A DNA stretch of 59,235 nucleotides. Origin: Bacilli bacterium. Lineage in GTDB: Bacteria > Bacillota_I > Bacilli_A > RFN20 > CAG-826. Shown in pieces: positions 48,290 to 58,442 of the stretch. Made by a program: the position numbers and the translations under genes. The DNA is taken from contig JAGBLE010000028.1 in NCBI GenBank assembly GCA_017635565.1, positions 1-59,235 on the forward strand, given 5' to 3'. Under the pieces are notes generated by a model that saw only the letters and a list, made by a program, of their open reading frames with translations, did not search any database and was not told the origin of the DNA. Position 1 is the first letter of the stretch; every line of letters starts with the position of its first letter.

Positions 48290-50653
48290 TTATTTTAAGC
48301 TTTCGATATATCCCTTAATATTTGAAGCGTTTTCAAATGTTAAGATCTTATCTCCGTCTGGAACTAAAAGAGTTGGAGCTTTTCTTACATTGTAAGAATT
48401 TGTTAAATCAACATTTTCTTCAGCATCGATCCATTTATATTGGATTCCAGCTTTTTCGAGTAACATTTTTGCCATTTTGCAGTTTGGACATGTCTTTGTT
48501 CCAAAGAGTAATGTTTCATTTAATGTTTTAACTGCTTCTTCGCAAGCTTCTTCAGCGTCTTTAATTCCGTGTTTAAGCTTTGAAGTTTTAATGTTATATG
48601 TTTTACGATTTAAGAATTCTTCACTCTTACCATCATTCCAGTTTTGGATTGGACGGTAGTAGCCAGTAATACGGGAATAAACTTCTGTTCTTGCTCCACA
48701 TTTTGGACAGATATATTGTTCTCCGGTGATATATCCGTGTTCTTTACAAACAGAATATGTTGGAGACATTGTGTAATATGGTAAGTGATAATTTTCTGCA
48801 ATCTTTCTAACGAGATTCATACATGATTTCCATGTAGGTAATTTTTCTCCCAAGAAAGCGTGGAAAACTGTACCAGAAGTATAAAGTGTTTGTAATCCAT
48901 CTTGAATATCAAGGGCCGCGAAGATGTCGTCAGTAAATCCAACTGGTAAGTGAGAAGAGTTAGTGTAATAAGGGGTTCTTCCTTCTTCACTTGCAGTAAT
49001 GATATCTGGATATTTTTCTTTATCGTGTTTTGCTAAACGATAAGCGGTACTTTCTGCAGGTGTGGCTTCAAGGTTATAGAGGTCACCATATAATTCTTGA
49101 TAATCACTGAGCTTGTTTCTCATGTGGTTAAGAACTTCTTTGGTAAATTCTTGAGCTTCTGGATTTGATAAATCTTTTTTGATCCATCTTGCATTTAAGC
49201 AAGCTTCATTCATGCCGACTAAACCAATAGTGGAGAAGTGGTTATTGAAAGTTCCAAGATACCTCTTGGTGTATGGATATAATCCTGCTTCAAGAAGTTT
49301 AGTAATGGTGTTTCTTTTGACCTTTAAACTTCTAGCAGCGATATCCATGATTTTGTCTAATCTTTGATAGAAGTCTTCTTTGTCGGTTGCTAAATAAGCG
49401 ATTCTTGGCATGTTGATTGTGACAACACCGACAGAACCGGTTGATTCACCTGATCCGAAGAATCCACCAGATTTCTTTCTTAATTCTCTTAAGTCAAGTC
49501 TTAAGCGACAGCACATACTTCTAACATCACTTGGCTCCATATCGGAATTGATGTAGTTTGAGAAATATGGTGTACCATATTTGGCGGTCATTTCAAATAA
49601 GAGTTTGTTATTTTCTGTTTCTGACCAGTCAAATGTTTTAGTGATGGAATAGGTTGGGATTGGATATTGGAATCCTCTTCCATTAGCGTCTCCTTCAATC
49701 ATGACTTCGATGAAGGCTTTGTTAACCATATCCATTTCTTTTTTACAATCTTTATATTTGAAGTCTTGTTCTTTTCCTCCGACAATAGCGTTTAATTCCG
49801 CTAAATCGTTTGGAACGACCCAGTCAAGAGTAACGTTGGTGAATGGTGCTTGTGTTCCCCATCTTGATGGTGTGTTAACACCATAAATGAAGGATTGGAT
49901 GCATTGTTTAACTTCTTTATATGAAAGGTTATCTTTCTTAACAAAAGGTGCTAAATAAGTATCAAAAGAAGAGAAGGCTTGAGCGCCAGCCCATTCATTT
50001 TGCATGATACCTAAAAAGTTCACCATTTGGTTACATAAAGTTGATAAGTGATTTGCAGGAGCAGAAGTAATCTTTCCAACAACTCCACCTAAACCTTCTT
50101 GAATTAATTGTTTAAGTGACCAACCAGCACAGTAACCAGTTAACATAGATAAGTCATGAATATGAATATCAGCGTTTTTATGAGCTGCACCGATTTCTTG
50201 ATCATAAACTTCACTTAACCAGTAGTTCGCTGTGACAGCGCCACTATTAGAAAGAATAAGTCCACCAACAGAATATGTAACTGTTGAGTTTTCTTTAACT
50301 CTCCAGTCATTAATCTTTAAGTAGTTATCGACAGTTTTCTTATAGTCTAAATCTGTTGCTTTTTGTTCTCTCAAATTAGCTCTAGCTTTTCTATAAAGCA
50401 TATAGCTACGAGCAACGTCAACATATCCTGCTTGGATTAATGTGACTTCAACAGCGTCTTGGACGTCTTCAATATCAATAATGTCGTTACGAATTTTTGC
50501 ATTCATTTGAGCAGTAACTCTAAGCGACAACATGTTAATAATGTCATCGTTATAGAATTTGTGTTCTGCCATAAAAGCTTTTTCGATGGCTTTTGAAACC
50601 TTTTCAAGATTGAACTCTTCTAAGGCTCCATCTCTTTTCCTTATGCTGAGCAT
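48290..50653 (-). CDS. nrdD: Anaerobic ribonucleoside-triphosphate reductase fused to a glutaredoxin-like domain
   Basis: 787 residues. An ATP-cone lies at 1-90 (RKRDGALEEFNLEKVSKAIEKAF), then the class III catalytic barrel with the thiyl-radical/redox cysteines in RSMCCRLRLDLREL and a glycyl-radical loop around G664 (SRITGYYRPIQNW). A zinc site follows from C636/H639 and C649/C652. The last about 75 residues form a thioredoxin-fold domain with C722-P-N-C725, ending in KAPTLLVPDGD. Class III enzymes usually use formate; the fused redoxin and the neighbouring trxB suggest redoxin-dependent reduction. A GGGGGAA ribosome-binding site precedes the ATG. Confidence 0.93.
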   Translation of the reverse strand: MLSIRKRDGALEEFNLEKVSKAIEKAFMAEHKFYNDDIINMLSLRVTAQMNAKIRNDIIDIEDVQDAVEVTLIQAGYVDVARSYMLYRKARANLREQKATDLDYKKTVDNYLKINDWRVKENSTVTYSVGGLILSNSGAVTANYWLSEVYDQEIGAAHKNADIHIHDLSMLTGYCAGWSLKQLIQEGLGGVVGKITSAPANHLSTLCNQMVNFLGIMQNEWAGAQAFSSFDTYLAPFVKKDNLSYKEVKQCIQSFIYGVNTPSRWGTQAPFTNVTLDWVVPNDLAELNAIVGGKEQDFKYKDCKKEMDMVNKAFIEVMIEGDANGRGFQYPIPTYSITKTFDWSETENNKLLFEMTAKYGTPYFSNYINSDMEPSDVRSMCCRLRLDLRELRKKSGGFFGSGESTGSVGVVTINMPRIAYLATDKEDFYQRLDKIMDIAARSLKVKRNTITKLLEAGLYPYTKRYLGTFNNHFSTIGLVGMNEACLNARWIKKDLSNPEAQEFTKEVLNHMRNKLSDYQELYGDLYNLEATPAESTAYRLAKHDKEKYPDIITASEEGRTPYYTNSSHLPVGFTDDIFAALDIQDGLQTLYTSGTVFHAFLGEKLPTWKSCMNLVRKIAENYHLPYYTMSPTYSVCKEHGYITGEQYICPKCGARTEVYSRITGYYRPIQNWNDGKSEEFLNRKTYNIKTSKLKHGIKDAEEACEEAVKTLNETLLFGTKTCPNCKMAKMLLEKAGIQYKWIDAEENVDLTNSYNVRKAPTLLVPDGDKILTFENASNIKGYIESLK

Positions 50654-50712
50654 AAAAATTCCCCCTTATGTTATTTATGCTTTGTTATTAAAAATATGAT
50701 ATATGTTGTTAA

Positions 50713-50726
50713 ACTCAAAAGTGAGT
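50713..50726. promoter_or_regulatory. Palindrome ACTCA-AAAG-TGAGT in the nrdD promoter region
   Basis: Perfect 5-base arms with a four-base centre, 60-73 bases upstream of the nrdD ATG. On the minus strand it contains TTGAGT, a possible -35 with TATTTT 16 bases downstream. It does not match the NrdR box consensus. Possible operator. Confidence 0.35.
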
Positions 50727-50858
50727 GTTTAAATGCTACTCAAATAATAGAACATTCGCAATAAAAAAATATAAATATTTAACGAACTTTAGACACTGTC
50801 CAAAAATGTAATATTTATACTTTTATTTATGATTGACTTGTGTATGTGGGTTATGAAT

Positions 50859-52049
50859 TTATTTGACTAATTCGATGACAACATCGATCATCTTTTCATA
50901 CTCTTGAACATCGAGGAATTCAAACCTTCCGTGATGGTTATAACTACCTGTTCCAAGGTTAGGAGTAATGAGACCATTTTTAGAGAATGTCGCCCCATCA
51001 GTGCCACCTCTAATTGATCCTAATGAAGGATTAATTCCATTAGCTTTAAGGGCGTTCTTTGCACGTTTAATCGCCATTGGCTTGCGGTCAACATATTTTC
51101 TCATGTTAACGTATTGCTTTTTGATATTAATTTCAACTAGCGCAGTTGGATGTGCTTGTTGAACTTTTTTAACAGCGTTTTTAACAGCGTCAACTCTTTT
51201 TTCTATACCCTTATCTTTGAAGTCTCTAATAATCATTGTTAAGGTTGCGAGTTCAGAATTTCCTTCTAATGAAGTGATATGAAAAAAGCCTTGTTTTCCT
51301 TCGCTTTCAAAAGGCGTTTCGTTTTGTGGAAGGTTATTTATGAACTCATTTGCGAGATTAATTGCGTTTACAAGTTTATTTTTTCCTTCTCCTGGATGGA
51401 TTGATACCCCTTTAAAAGTAATGCTTGCTCCATAGGCATTGAAGTTTTCACATTCGATTTTATCGATATCACTTCCATCAATTGTATAAGCATATTTAGC
51501 TTTCATTTTTCGATAATCAAAATGTAGTGGGCCTTCACCAATTTCTTCGTCAACTGTAAAGCAAACTGAAATGTTACTATGCTTTAAATCCGGATTATCA
51601 TGATAATACCTAAGTGCATTCATGATAATGGCGATTCCCGCTTTGTCATCAGCGCCCAATAAAGTATTTCCATCAGTCACCACTAAATCATGTCCAATAT
51701 GATTGTTTAAAATTGGGAATTCTTCTGGACTCATCTCTAATCCGTTAGCGAGTTTAATGGTTCCACCGAGATATTTTTTAATCAAGTGAGGTTTGACATT
51801 AGCGCCAGTGACTTCTAAAGCAGTATCCATATGAGCGTTAAGACCAATACGGGAGCCTTTTCCAGGAAGATGTCCATAAACATTTCCCCACTCATCCATG
51901 TGCGCGTCAGTTAATCCCAATTCTAATAATTCATGCACTAATAAAACTCCAAGATTTTTTTGCTTTTCTGTACTTGGTGTTTTTCCGGTCGTATCATCTG
52001 ATTGAGTGTCGATTTTGACGTAACGTATAAAAATTTCTAATCTATCCAT
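50859..52049 (-). CDS. pepT: Peptidase T (tripeptidase)
   Basis: 396 residues, M20 family. Metal ligands appear in LNAHMDTALE, GADDKAGIAI and DEEIGEGPLHFDY; the late RGGTDGATFSKNG is typical of PepT. It removes N-terminal residues from tripeptides. The start overlaps the end of mntR by eight bases, so the two are co-transcribed. PepT uses zinc or manganese, which fits coupling to a metal-responsive regulator. Confidence 0.93.
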   Translation of the reverse strand: MDRLEIFIRYVKIDTQSDDTTGKTPSTEKQKNLGVLLVHELLELGLTDAHMDEWGNVYGHLPGKGSRIGLNAHMDTALEVTGANVKPHLIKKYLGGTIKLANGLEMSPEEFPILNNHIGHDLVVTDGNTLLGADDKAGIAIIMNALRYYHDNPDLKHSNISVCFTVDEEIGEGPLHFDYRKMKAKYAYTIDGSDIDKIECENFNAYGASITFKGVSIHPGEGKNKLVNAINLANEFINNLPQNETPFESEGKQGFFHITSLEGNSELATLTMIIRDFKDKGIEKRVDAVKNAVKKVQQAHPTALVEINIKKQYVNMRKYVDRKPMAIKRAKNALKANGINPSLGSIRGGTDGATFSKNGLITPNLGTGSYNHHGRFEFLDVQEYEKMIDVVIELVK

Positions 52050-52410
52050 TTTTATTAACTACTTCTTTTAATTTTGAAAAAGTCTCTTCTGAAATATCGT
52101 GCTCAATTTTACAAGCATCGATAAGCGCTTGTTCTTCACTGACACCTAAAAGAGTTAATGCCTTAGCAATTGTCACATGACGATCATAAACATTTTTAGC
52201 AATTTCCATTCCGATATCTGTGAGTTTAATCTCTCCATCATCTTCAATGAAAACGTAGCCGTTATCTGCTAATTTGTGCATAGCAACAGAAACGCTTGGT
52301 TTAGAAAAACTCATCTCCCGAGCGATATCGATTGAATGAACGCGGCCAATCTTTTCAGAAAGAATTAAAATCTTTTCTAAATAATCTTCAGAGCTTTCGT
52401 AAAGTTTCAT
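52042..52410 (-). CDS. mntR: DtxR/MntR-family metal-dependent repressor
   Basis: 122 residues from Met at 52410. An upstream in-frame Met at 52434 lies inside the promoter palindrome and is rejected. N-terminal winged helix (SSEDYLEKILILSEKIGRVHSIDIAREMSFSKPSVSVAMHKLADNGYVFIEDDGEIKLTDIG) with the MntR-type SSEDYLE (metal-site Asp). Dimerisation helices with the metal ligands AKALTLLGVSEEQALIDACKIEHDISEETF follow; the last SH3-like domain is absent, as in MntR. It probably represses metal uptake genes. A 7-bp inverted repeat overlaps its own promoter and start. Confidence 0.85.
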   Translation of the reverse strand: MKLYESSEDYLEKILILSEKIGRVHSIDIAREMSFSKPSVSVAMHKLADNGYVFIEDDGEIKLTDIGMEIAKNVYDRHVTIAKALTLLGVSEEQALIDACKIEHDISEETFSKLKEVVNKNG

Positions 52411-52434
52411 GCAACAAGTATAACATAGTTGCAT
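52409..52434. promoter_or_regulatory. Inverted repeat across the mntR promoter and start codon
   Basis: ATGCAAC (52409-52415) and GTTGCAT (52428-52434) are perfect inverted arms with 12 bases between. The minus-strand -10 TATACT (52417-52422) lies in the centre and the mntR ATG (52408-52410) at the edge. This is the expected shape of an autoregulatory MntR/DtxR operator. The -10 ends six bases before the ATG. Confidence 0.6.
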
Positions 52435-52565
52435 TAATAATTGTTATTCAAACGATAAAAAAGTCATAGTCAATAACCTACTTGAGTGATTTTATTTCAT
52501 ATACTTTTTCTATTTTCAAAATCCTCAACTATACTTAATTATTAAATTAAAGTATAATGTTAACA

Positions 52566-53147
52566 ATGGAAATGGTAAAAATTAAGCATCGAGAATTTGA
52601 AATTATTAAGACTATATCTGATAATTCTTTTGTTGCAAGACGTAAAAACAAAGATTATTTTGTCAGAAAATTCATTCCAAAAAGCCAAGAAGGAAATGAA
52701 TTGACTTATGCCTTAGAAAAAATTAGTGGTGCCGGAATTAAATCACCAAAGTTATATTGGATCGATAAAAAACTTGGTTATGTTGTTACTGATTATGTCG
52801 ATGGTGAATTGATGAGTGATTACTTGTCAAATAACGACATGACTGAAGAATTATATAAGCAGTTATTCGACAATGCATATTTAGCAAAAATAAGTAGGAT
52901 GACGCTTAATTATGAGCCAAATAAATGGATGCTTTGCAATGGTGAACTATTGTACATATACCCAATGTTCATCATTTATCAAAGAGAAAAAGATTTAGTG
53001 GACCGTTATCTTCGACTTTGGTTTAACACAAAAGAATTATCAAATTTTTTATCTGAGCTTGGAAAAAGTTACGATAAATCAAGAATCAAAGATGAATATT
53101 TAACAAATAAAAATATTGTCTTAATGACATGCAAATATTATCGATAA
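52566..53147 (+). CDS. Protein-kinase-like small protein, catalytic loop degenerate
   Basis: 193 residues from ATG 52566; an earlier ATG at 52557 is inside the -10 box. It resembles a small protein-kinase fold: N-lobe (FEIIKTISDNSFVARRKNKDYFVRKF) with a candidate ATP lysine, the hinge GYVVTDYVDGE, and a C-lobe with NYEPNKWMLCNGELLYIYPM, which aligns with the usual HxDxxPxN...D pattern but lacks the catalytic Asp and the DFG Asp. It may be a pseudokinase or an atypical phosphotransferase. TATAAT (52553-52558) ends seven bases before the ATG, with no ribosome-binding site. Confidence 0.55.
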   Translation: MEMVKIKHREFEIIKTISDNSFVARRKNKDYFVRKFIPKSQEGNELTYALEKISGAGIKSPKLYWIDKKLGYVVTDYVDGELMSDYLSNNDMTEELYKQLFDNAYLAKISRMTLNYEPNKWMLCNGELLYIYPMFIIYQREKDLVDRYLRLWFNTKELSNFLSELGKSYDKSRIKDEYLTNKNIVLMTCKYYR

Positions 53148-53184
53148 TGAAGAAAAGTTTATTGATTAAAAAATGATGAAATTA

Positions 53185-53205
53185 TGTCACTATTTCAAAG
53201 TGACA
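53185..53205 (+). repeat. Hairpin between the kinase-like gene and the zinc-ribbon gene
   Basis: TGTCACT (53185-53191) and AGTGACA (53199-53205) form a perfect 7-bp stem without a T run. It could be a weak terminator of the kinase-like gene or an operator of the tgt operon. Confidence 0.4.
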
Positions 53206-53273
53206 AATATTACTAAAATATTAACCTTCTATTTCTGTAGAAGTAATGATGAGAATAATATGAGGAGAGCAAG

Positions 53274-54745
<1,472 letters not shown>

Positions 54746-54746
54746 T

Positions 54747-55778
54747 ATGGATATAAATTTATTTGATTTTTACCTTCCAGAAGAATTAATTGCGCAGCAA
54801 CCATCTGATAAAAGAGACCACTCTCGATTATTAGTTATCGATAAAGAAAGACACACTTATGAAGATAAGATGTTTTATGACATCATCGATTATTTAAGAC
54901 CAGGAGATGTTTTAGTTAGAAATAACACAAAAGTTATCCCTGCTCGATTAATTGGTGTTAAAGAAATTACTGGCGCTCATTGTGAAACTTTACTTCTTAA
55001 ACAAGTTAGTGATGATACGTGGGAATGCTTAACAAAACCTGCAAAATCTTTAAAACTTGGAGCAAAAATTAATTACGGAGAAGGAAAATTAATCGGTGAA
55101 GTTGTCAAAATAAAAGATGAAGGATTAAGAGATATTAAGTTTTATTATGAAGGAATATTTTTAGAAGTCCTTGATTCACTTGGAAAAATGCCTCTTCCTC
55201 CATATATTAAGAAACAATTATGCAGTAATGACCGTTATCAAACAGTGTACGCAAAATATGCTGGAAGCGCAGCTGCACCAACTGCGGGATTTCACTTTAC
55301 TGAAGAACTTTTCAAAAAGATAAAAGATAAAGGCGTTGAGGTAGTGGATATTACACTACATATTGGTTTAGGAACATTTAGGCCAGTCAAAGTAAACGAT
55401 ACCAAAGATCACGTTATGCATTCTGAAGAATATGAAATTAGTCAAGAAGCTTGTGACACTTTAAATAAAGCCAAAAAAGAAGGAAGAAGAATCATTGCTA
55501 TTGGAACAACATCAATCAGAACTTTAGAAGCTAATATTCAAGAGTTTAAAACCTTTACCCCAGTTAAAAAATCAACCAATATTTTTATTACTCCTGGATA
55601 TGAATTTAAAGCGGTTGATTGTGTTATCACTAATTTCCATCTTCCAAAAAGCACTCTTATTATGCTTGTTAGTGCATTTATGGGTCGAGAATTTACTCTC
55701 GAAGTATATGATCACGCTGTAAAAAATAAGTATCATTTCTTCAGCTTTGGAGATTCAATGTTCATCCATGGAAAATAA
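54747..55778 (+). CDS. queA: S-adenosylmethionine:tRNA ribosyltransferase-isomerase
   Basis: 343 residues from ATG 54747; GAGG lies eight bases upstream within the end of tgt. An earlier start at 54714 would overlap tgt. Family motifs: [25 protein letters not shown] at the N-terminus, [60 protein letters not shown] and [21 protein letters not shown]. It forms epoxyqueuosine from preQ1-tRNA and SAM, the step after Tgt. Confidence 0.96.
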   Translation: MDINLFDFYLPEELIAQQPSDKRDHSRLLVIDKERHTYEDKMFYDIIDYLRPGDVLVRNNTKVIPARLIGVKEITGAHCETLLLKQVSDDTWECLTKPAKSLKLGAKINYGEGKLIGEVVKIKDEGLRDIKFYYEGIFLEVLDSLGKMPLPPYIKKQLCSNDRYQTVYAKYAGSAAAPTAGFHFTEELFKKIKDKGVEVVDITLHIGLGTFRPVKVNDTKDHVMHSEEYEISQEACDTLNKAKKEGRRIIAIGTTSIRTLEANIQEFKTFTPVKKSTNIFITPGYEFKAVDCVITNFHLPKSTLIMLVSAFMGREFTLEVYDHAVKNKYHFFSFGDSMFIHGK

Positions 55779-56403
55779 TAAAAATTACCAAAAATTGCTA
55801 GAGAAAGAACTGGAAGCAATCAAAAATTCTGGTAAAAAACCGAAATTATTGATTCACGCTTGTTGTGGCCCTTGTTTTACTATTCCTTACGAAATCATCA
55901 AAGATTATTTTGATATTACAATTCTATATAACAACTCAAATATTTATCCAAAAGAAGAACATGATAGACGTTTTAATGAACTAAAGAAATATTTGTCTGA
56001 TATAGACGCTAATATTACTGTTATACCAACTACATATGATAACGAAAAATATAATCTCGATTTAGAACCTCGAGCGTCAGACAAAGAAGGACATGAAAGA
56101 TGTCGAATTTGTTTTAAAAAGAGATTAAAAGAAGGATTTGAATACGCTTATAAGAATGGCTTTGATTATTTTGGAACAGTGATGACTATCTCAAGATATA
56201 AGAACGCTCAAGATATAAATAAAATTGGTGAATCTCTTCAAAAAGATTATCCTACTGTTAAGTGGTTATATGCTGATTTCAAAAAGAATGATGGATATGA
56301 AAAAAGCCTCATAATTATCAAAGAACACGAGATGTATTTTCAAGAATATTGCGGCTGTAAATATTCCTATGAAGCCTATCAAAACAAGCACAAAAATGAC
56401 TAG
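55768..56403 (+). CDS. queH: Epoxyqueuosine reductase QueH
   Basis: 211 residues from ATG 55768, overlapping queA by 11 bases. QueH (DUF208-type) signature: [14 protein letters not shown] with the CC and C iron-site residues, [58 protein letters not shown], and the C-terminal EYCGCKYS. It reduces epoxyqueuosine to queuosine in tRNA without the cobalamin needed by QueG. Third gene of the queuosine unit, followed by a terminator. Confidence 0.93.
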   Translation: MENNKNYQKLLEKELEAIKNSGKKPKLLIHACCGPCFTIPYEIIKDYFDITILYNNSNIYPKEEHDRRFNELKKYLSDIDANITVIPTTYDNEKYNLDLEPRASDKEGHERCRICFKKRLKEGFEYAYKNGFDYFGTVMTISRYKNAQDINKIGESLQKDYPTVKWLYADFKKNDGYEKSLIIIKEHEMYFQEYCGCKYSYEAYQNKHKND

Positions 56404-56409
56404 AAATTT

Positions 56410-56433
56410 GGCGGTCTAAAAACCGTCTTTTTT
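56410..56433 (+). terminator. Terminator of the tgt-queA-queH unit
   Basis: GGCGGT (56410-56415) and ACCGTC (56422-56427) pair with one G-T wobble, followed by six T. Confidence 0.8.
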
Positions 56434-56563
56434 CTTGCCAAAAAAAGCAAAAAATGGGCCTCAAAAATCCAAATTGAATCAAAAATCAGTAAAAAAATGA
56501 AGAAAATTTTTCACTATTTTTCCTTACCAATTTTTTCCTTAAATAATTTTTTATAATTTATTA

Positions 56564-56593
56564 TTGACACACACATACGTAAAAGAGTAGTAT
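56564..56593 (+). promoter_or_regulatory. Promoter of the S10 ribosomal operon
   Basis: Consensus TTGACA (56564-56569) and TAGTAT (56588-56593) with an 18-base spacer. Predicted start about 56600, giving a leader of about 125 bases. Confidence 0.6.
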
Positions 56594-56599
56594 TTGAAC

Positions 56600-56725
56600 G
56601 TTGACTGCTCGCGATGATGTGCGAGGTTGCGGACACACCCACAGGCGTTGTCATGAAGGTATGTTCGGTAATTCGCATTGAGAGAGAATAAGTCAAAGCC
56701 TGAAAGTGATATAGGAGGAAATTTC
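56600..56725 (+). ncRNA. Structured S10-operon leader, probable ribosomal-protein binding site
   Basis: The leader is GC-richer than its surroundings and contains CTCGC-N8-GCGAG followed by a GACACACCC-containing stretch and a GGACA...TGTC pairing. S10 operons are often regulated by binding of L4 to their leader; that use here is inferred. It ends with TATAGGAGG, the rpsJ ribosome-binding site. Confidence 0.45.
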
Positions 56726-57037
56726 ATGGCAAAAACTACTAAGATTAGAGTTCGACTCAAAGCCTATGATCATGTAAACCTCGATCAAAGCGCTGAGAGA
56801 ATCGTTCAAGTAGCGAAGAACTCTGGGGCTACTGTTGTGGGCCCAATCCCATTACCAACAGAAAAACAAGTATTCACGATTTTGAGAGCGGTTCACAAAT
56901 ACAAAGATTCTCGTGAACAATTCGAAATCAGAACACACAAACGTATTATCGATATTACAAACCCAAAGAAGGAAACCCTCGATGCTCTTAAGAACCTCGA
57001 CCTTCCATCAGGAGTGAATATCGAAATCAAACTTTAA
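56726..57037 (+). CDS. rpsJ: 30S ribosomal protein S10
   Basis: 103 residues from ATG 56726 (consensus ATAGGAGG upstream; an earlier TTG at 56678 is rejected). The sequence [40 protein letters not shown] and [12 protein letters not shown] are the S10 hallmarks. First gene of the S10 operon; also part of the NusB-S10 antitermination complex in bacteria. Confidence 0.98.
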   Translation: MAKTTKIRVRLKAYDHVNLDQSAERIVQVAKNSGATVVGPIPLPTEKQVFTILRAVHKYKDSREQFEIRTHKRIIDITNPKKETLDALKNLDLPSGVNIEIKL

Positions 57038-57051
57038 GGAGGTAAGACACA

Positions 57052-57780
57052 ATGAAAGCTATTTTAGGTCGTAAAATGGGCATGACTTCTGTCTTCGCTG
57101 AAGATGGTACCTTATACCCAGTTACAGTCGTCGAAGTCTTACCAAACGTCGTTACACAAGTTAAGACACTTGAAAAAGACGGATATGTTGCTGTTCAAGT
57201 TGGCTACGAAGAAAAGAAAGAATCTCGTGCTAACAAAGCAGAAAAAGGTATCGCTAAGAAAGCCAATACCGTTCCACATTATGTTTCAAAAGAATTACGT
57301 GGTGATGAAATGGGTGGTTACCAATTAGGAGATACACTTAAAGCTGATATGTTCCAAAATGGTGACATCGTTGATGTTATCGGAACAAGCAAAGGTCACG
57401 GTTATTCCGGTACCATTAAAAGATGGCACATGCACATCGGTCCAAAAGGACATGGTTCAGGATATCACAGAGGCCAAGGTTCATTTGCAAACAATGGACG
57501 TTATAACCACGGTGTCATGCCAGGCAAACACATGTCAGGACATCACGGAAACAAATCTGCAACTTTATTAAACTTATTAGTCGTTAAGGTTGATGCAGAA
57601 AAAGGCTACATCTTAATTAAGGGTGGATTACCAGGTGCTAAAAAGAGTATCGTTACAATCCGTTCCGCAGTTAAGACAGTCAAAAACAAAGAAGCTGTTA
57701 AATCTTTAATTAATAGAGTACCAGCTCCAGAAGTTAAAGAAGAAGCACCAGCGGTTGCTCCAGAAGCAAGTGCTGAATAA
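57052..57780 (+). CDS. rplC: 50S ribosomal protein L3
   Basis: 242 residues against about 210 usually. L3 core with ILGRKMGMTSVFAEDGTLYPVTVVE, GTSKGHGYSGTIKRWHMHIGPKGHGSGYHRGQGSF and MPGKHMSGHHGNKSATLLNL. The extra C-terminus after about residue 215 is rich in Ala, Pro, Glu and Lys (APEVKEEAPAVAPEASAE) and is probably disordered. AAGGAGG lies before the ATG. Confidence 0.97.
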   Translation: MKAILGRKMGMTSVFAEDGTLYPVTVVEVLPNVVTQVKTLEKDGYVAVQVGYEEKKESRANKAEKGIAKKANTVPHYVSKELRGDEMGGYQLGDTLKADMFQNGDIVDVIGTSKGHGYSGTIKRWHMHIGPKGHGSGYHRGQGSFANNGRYNHGVMPGKHMSGHHGNKSATLLNLLVVKVDAEKGYILIKGGLPGAKKSIVTIRSAVKTVKNKEAVKSLINRVPAPEVKEEAPAVAPEASAE

Positions 57781-57802
57781 GGACGAAAGGAGATAGAAAA
57801 TA

Positions 57803-58441
57803 ATGGCAGAAAAGAAATCCGTCAGCGTTAAAGTTCTTAACATGGCTGGCGAACAAGTCAAAGATTTAAAACTCGCCGGTTCTGTCTTCGCCGTTGAACC
57901 TCACAAACAAGCAATGTTCAACGCTGTCCAAGTAGAACAAGCAAATTCACGTCAAGCCACTGCAAAAACAAAGGTTAGACATGAAGTCTCTGGTGGTGGT
58001 AAAAAACCATGGAGACAAAAAGGCACAGGTAGAGCTCGTGCAGGTAGCTCAAGAAGCCCAGTTTGGGTTGGTGGTGGAACAGTCTTTGGTCCAGTTGGAA
58101 ATCAAAACTTCACCATTTCCCAAAACAAAAAAGAACATCAATTAGCCTTGAGATCAGCATTATCACTCAAGACACCAAAAGATTTAGTGGTCGTTGACGA
58201 AATCAAGTTCGCTGAAAAGAAAACAAAGAATTTCGCCAATATGTTAAAGGCTCTTAAGTCAGAAGTTAAAACTCTCGTAGTTGTAACTGAAATTGATGAA
58301 AACTTATTCGCAAGCGTTCGTAATATCGACTATGCGAAAGTGGTTACCACTGATAACATCTCCGTTTATGACTTATTAAACGCTGACAAATTAGTTATGA
58401 GTGAAGCCGCAGTTAAAGTAGTTGAGGAGGCATTGAAGTAA
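57803..58441 (+). CDS. rplD: 50S ribosomal protein L4
   Basis: 212 residues. Family features: QANSRQATAKTKVRHEVSGGGKKPWRQKGTGRARAGSSRSPVWVGGGTVFGP, the extended loop that reaches the exit tunnel. AAAGGAG precedes the ATG. L4 is the usual autoregulator of this operon through its leader. Confidence 0.97.
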   Translation: MAEKKSVSVKVLNMAGEQVKDLKLAGSVFAVEPHKQAMFNAVQVEQANSRQATAKTKVRHEVSGGGKKPWRQKGTGRARAGSSRSPVWVGGGTVFGPVGNQNFTISQNKKEHQLALRSALSLKTPKDLVVVDEIKFAEKKTKNFANMLKALKSEVKTLVVVTEIDENLFASVRNIDYAKVVTTDNISVYDLLNADKLVMSEAAVKVVEEALK

Positions 58442-58442
58442 T

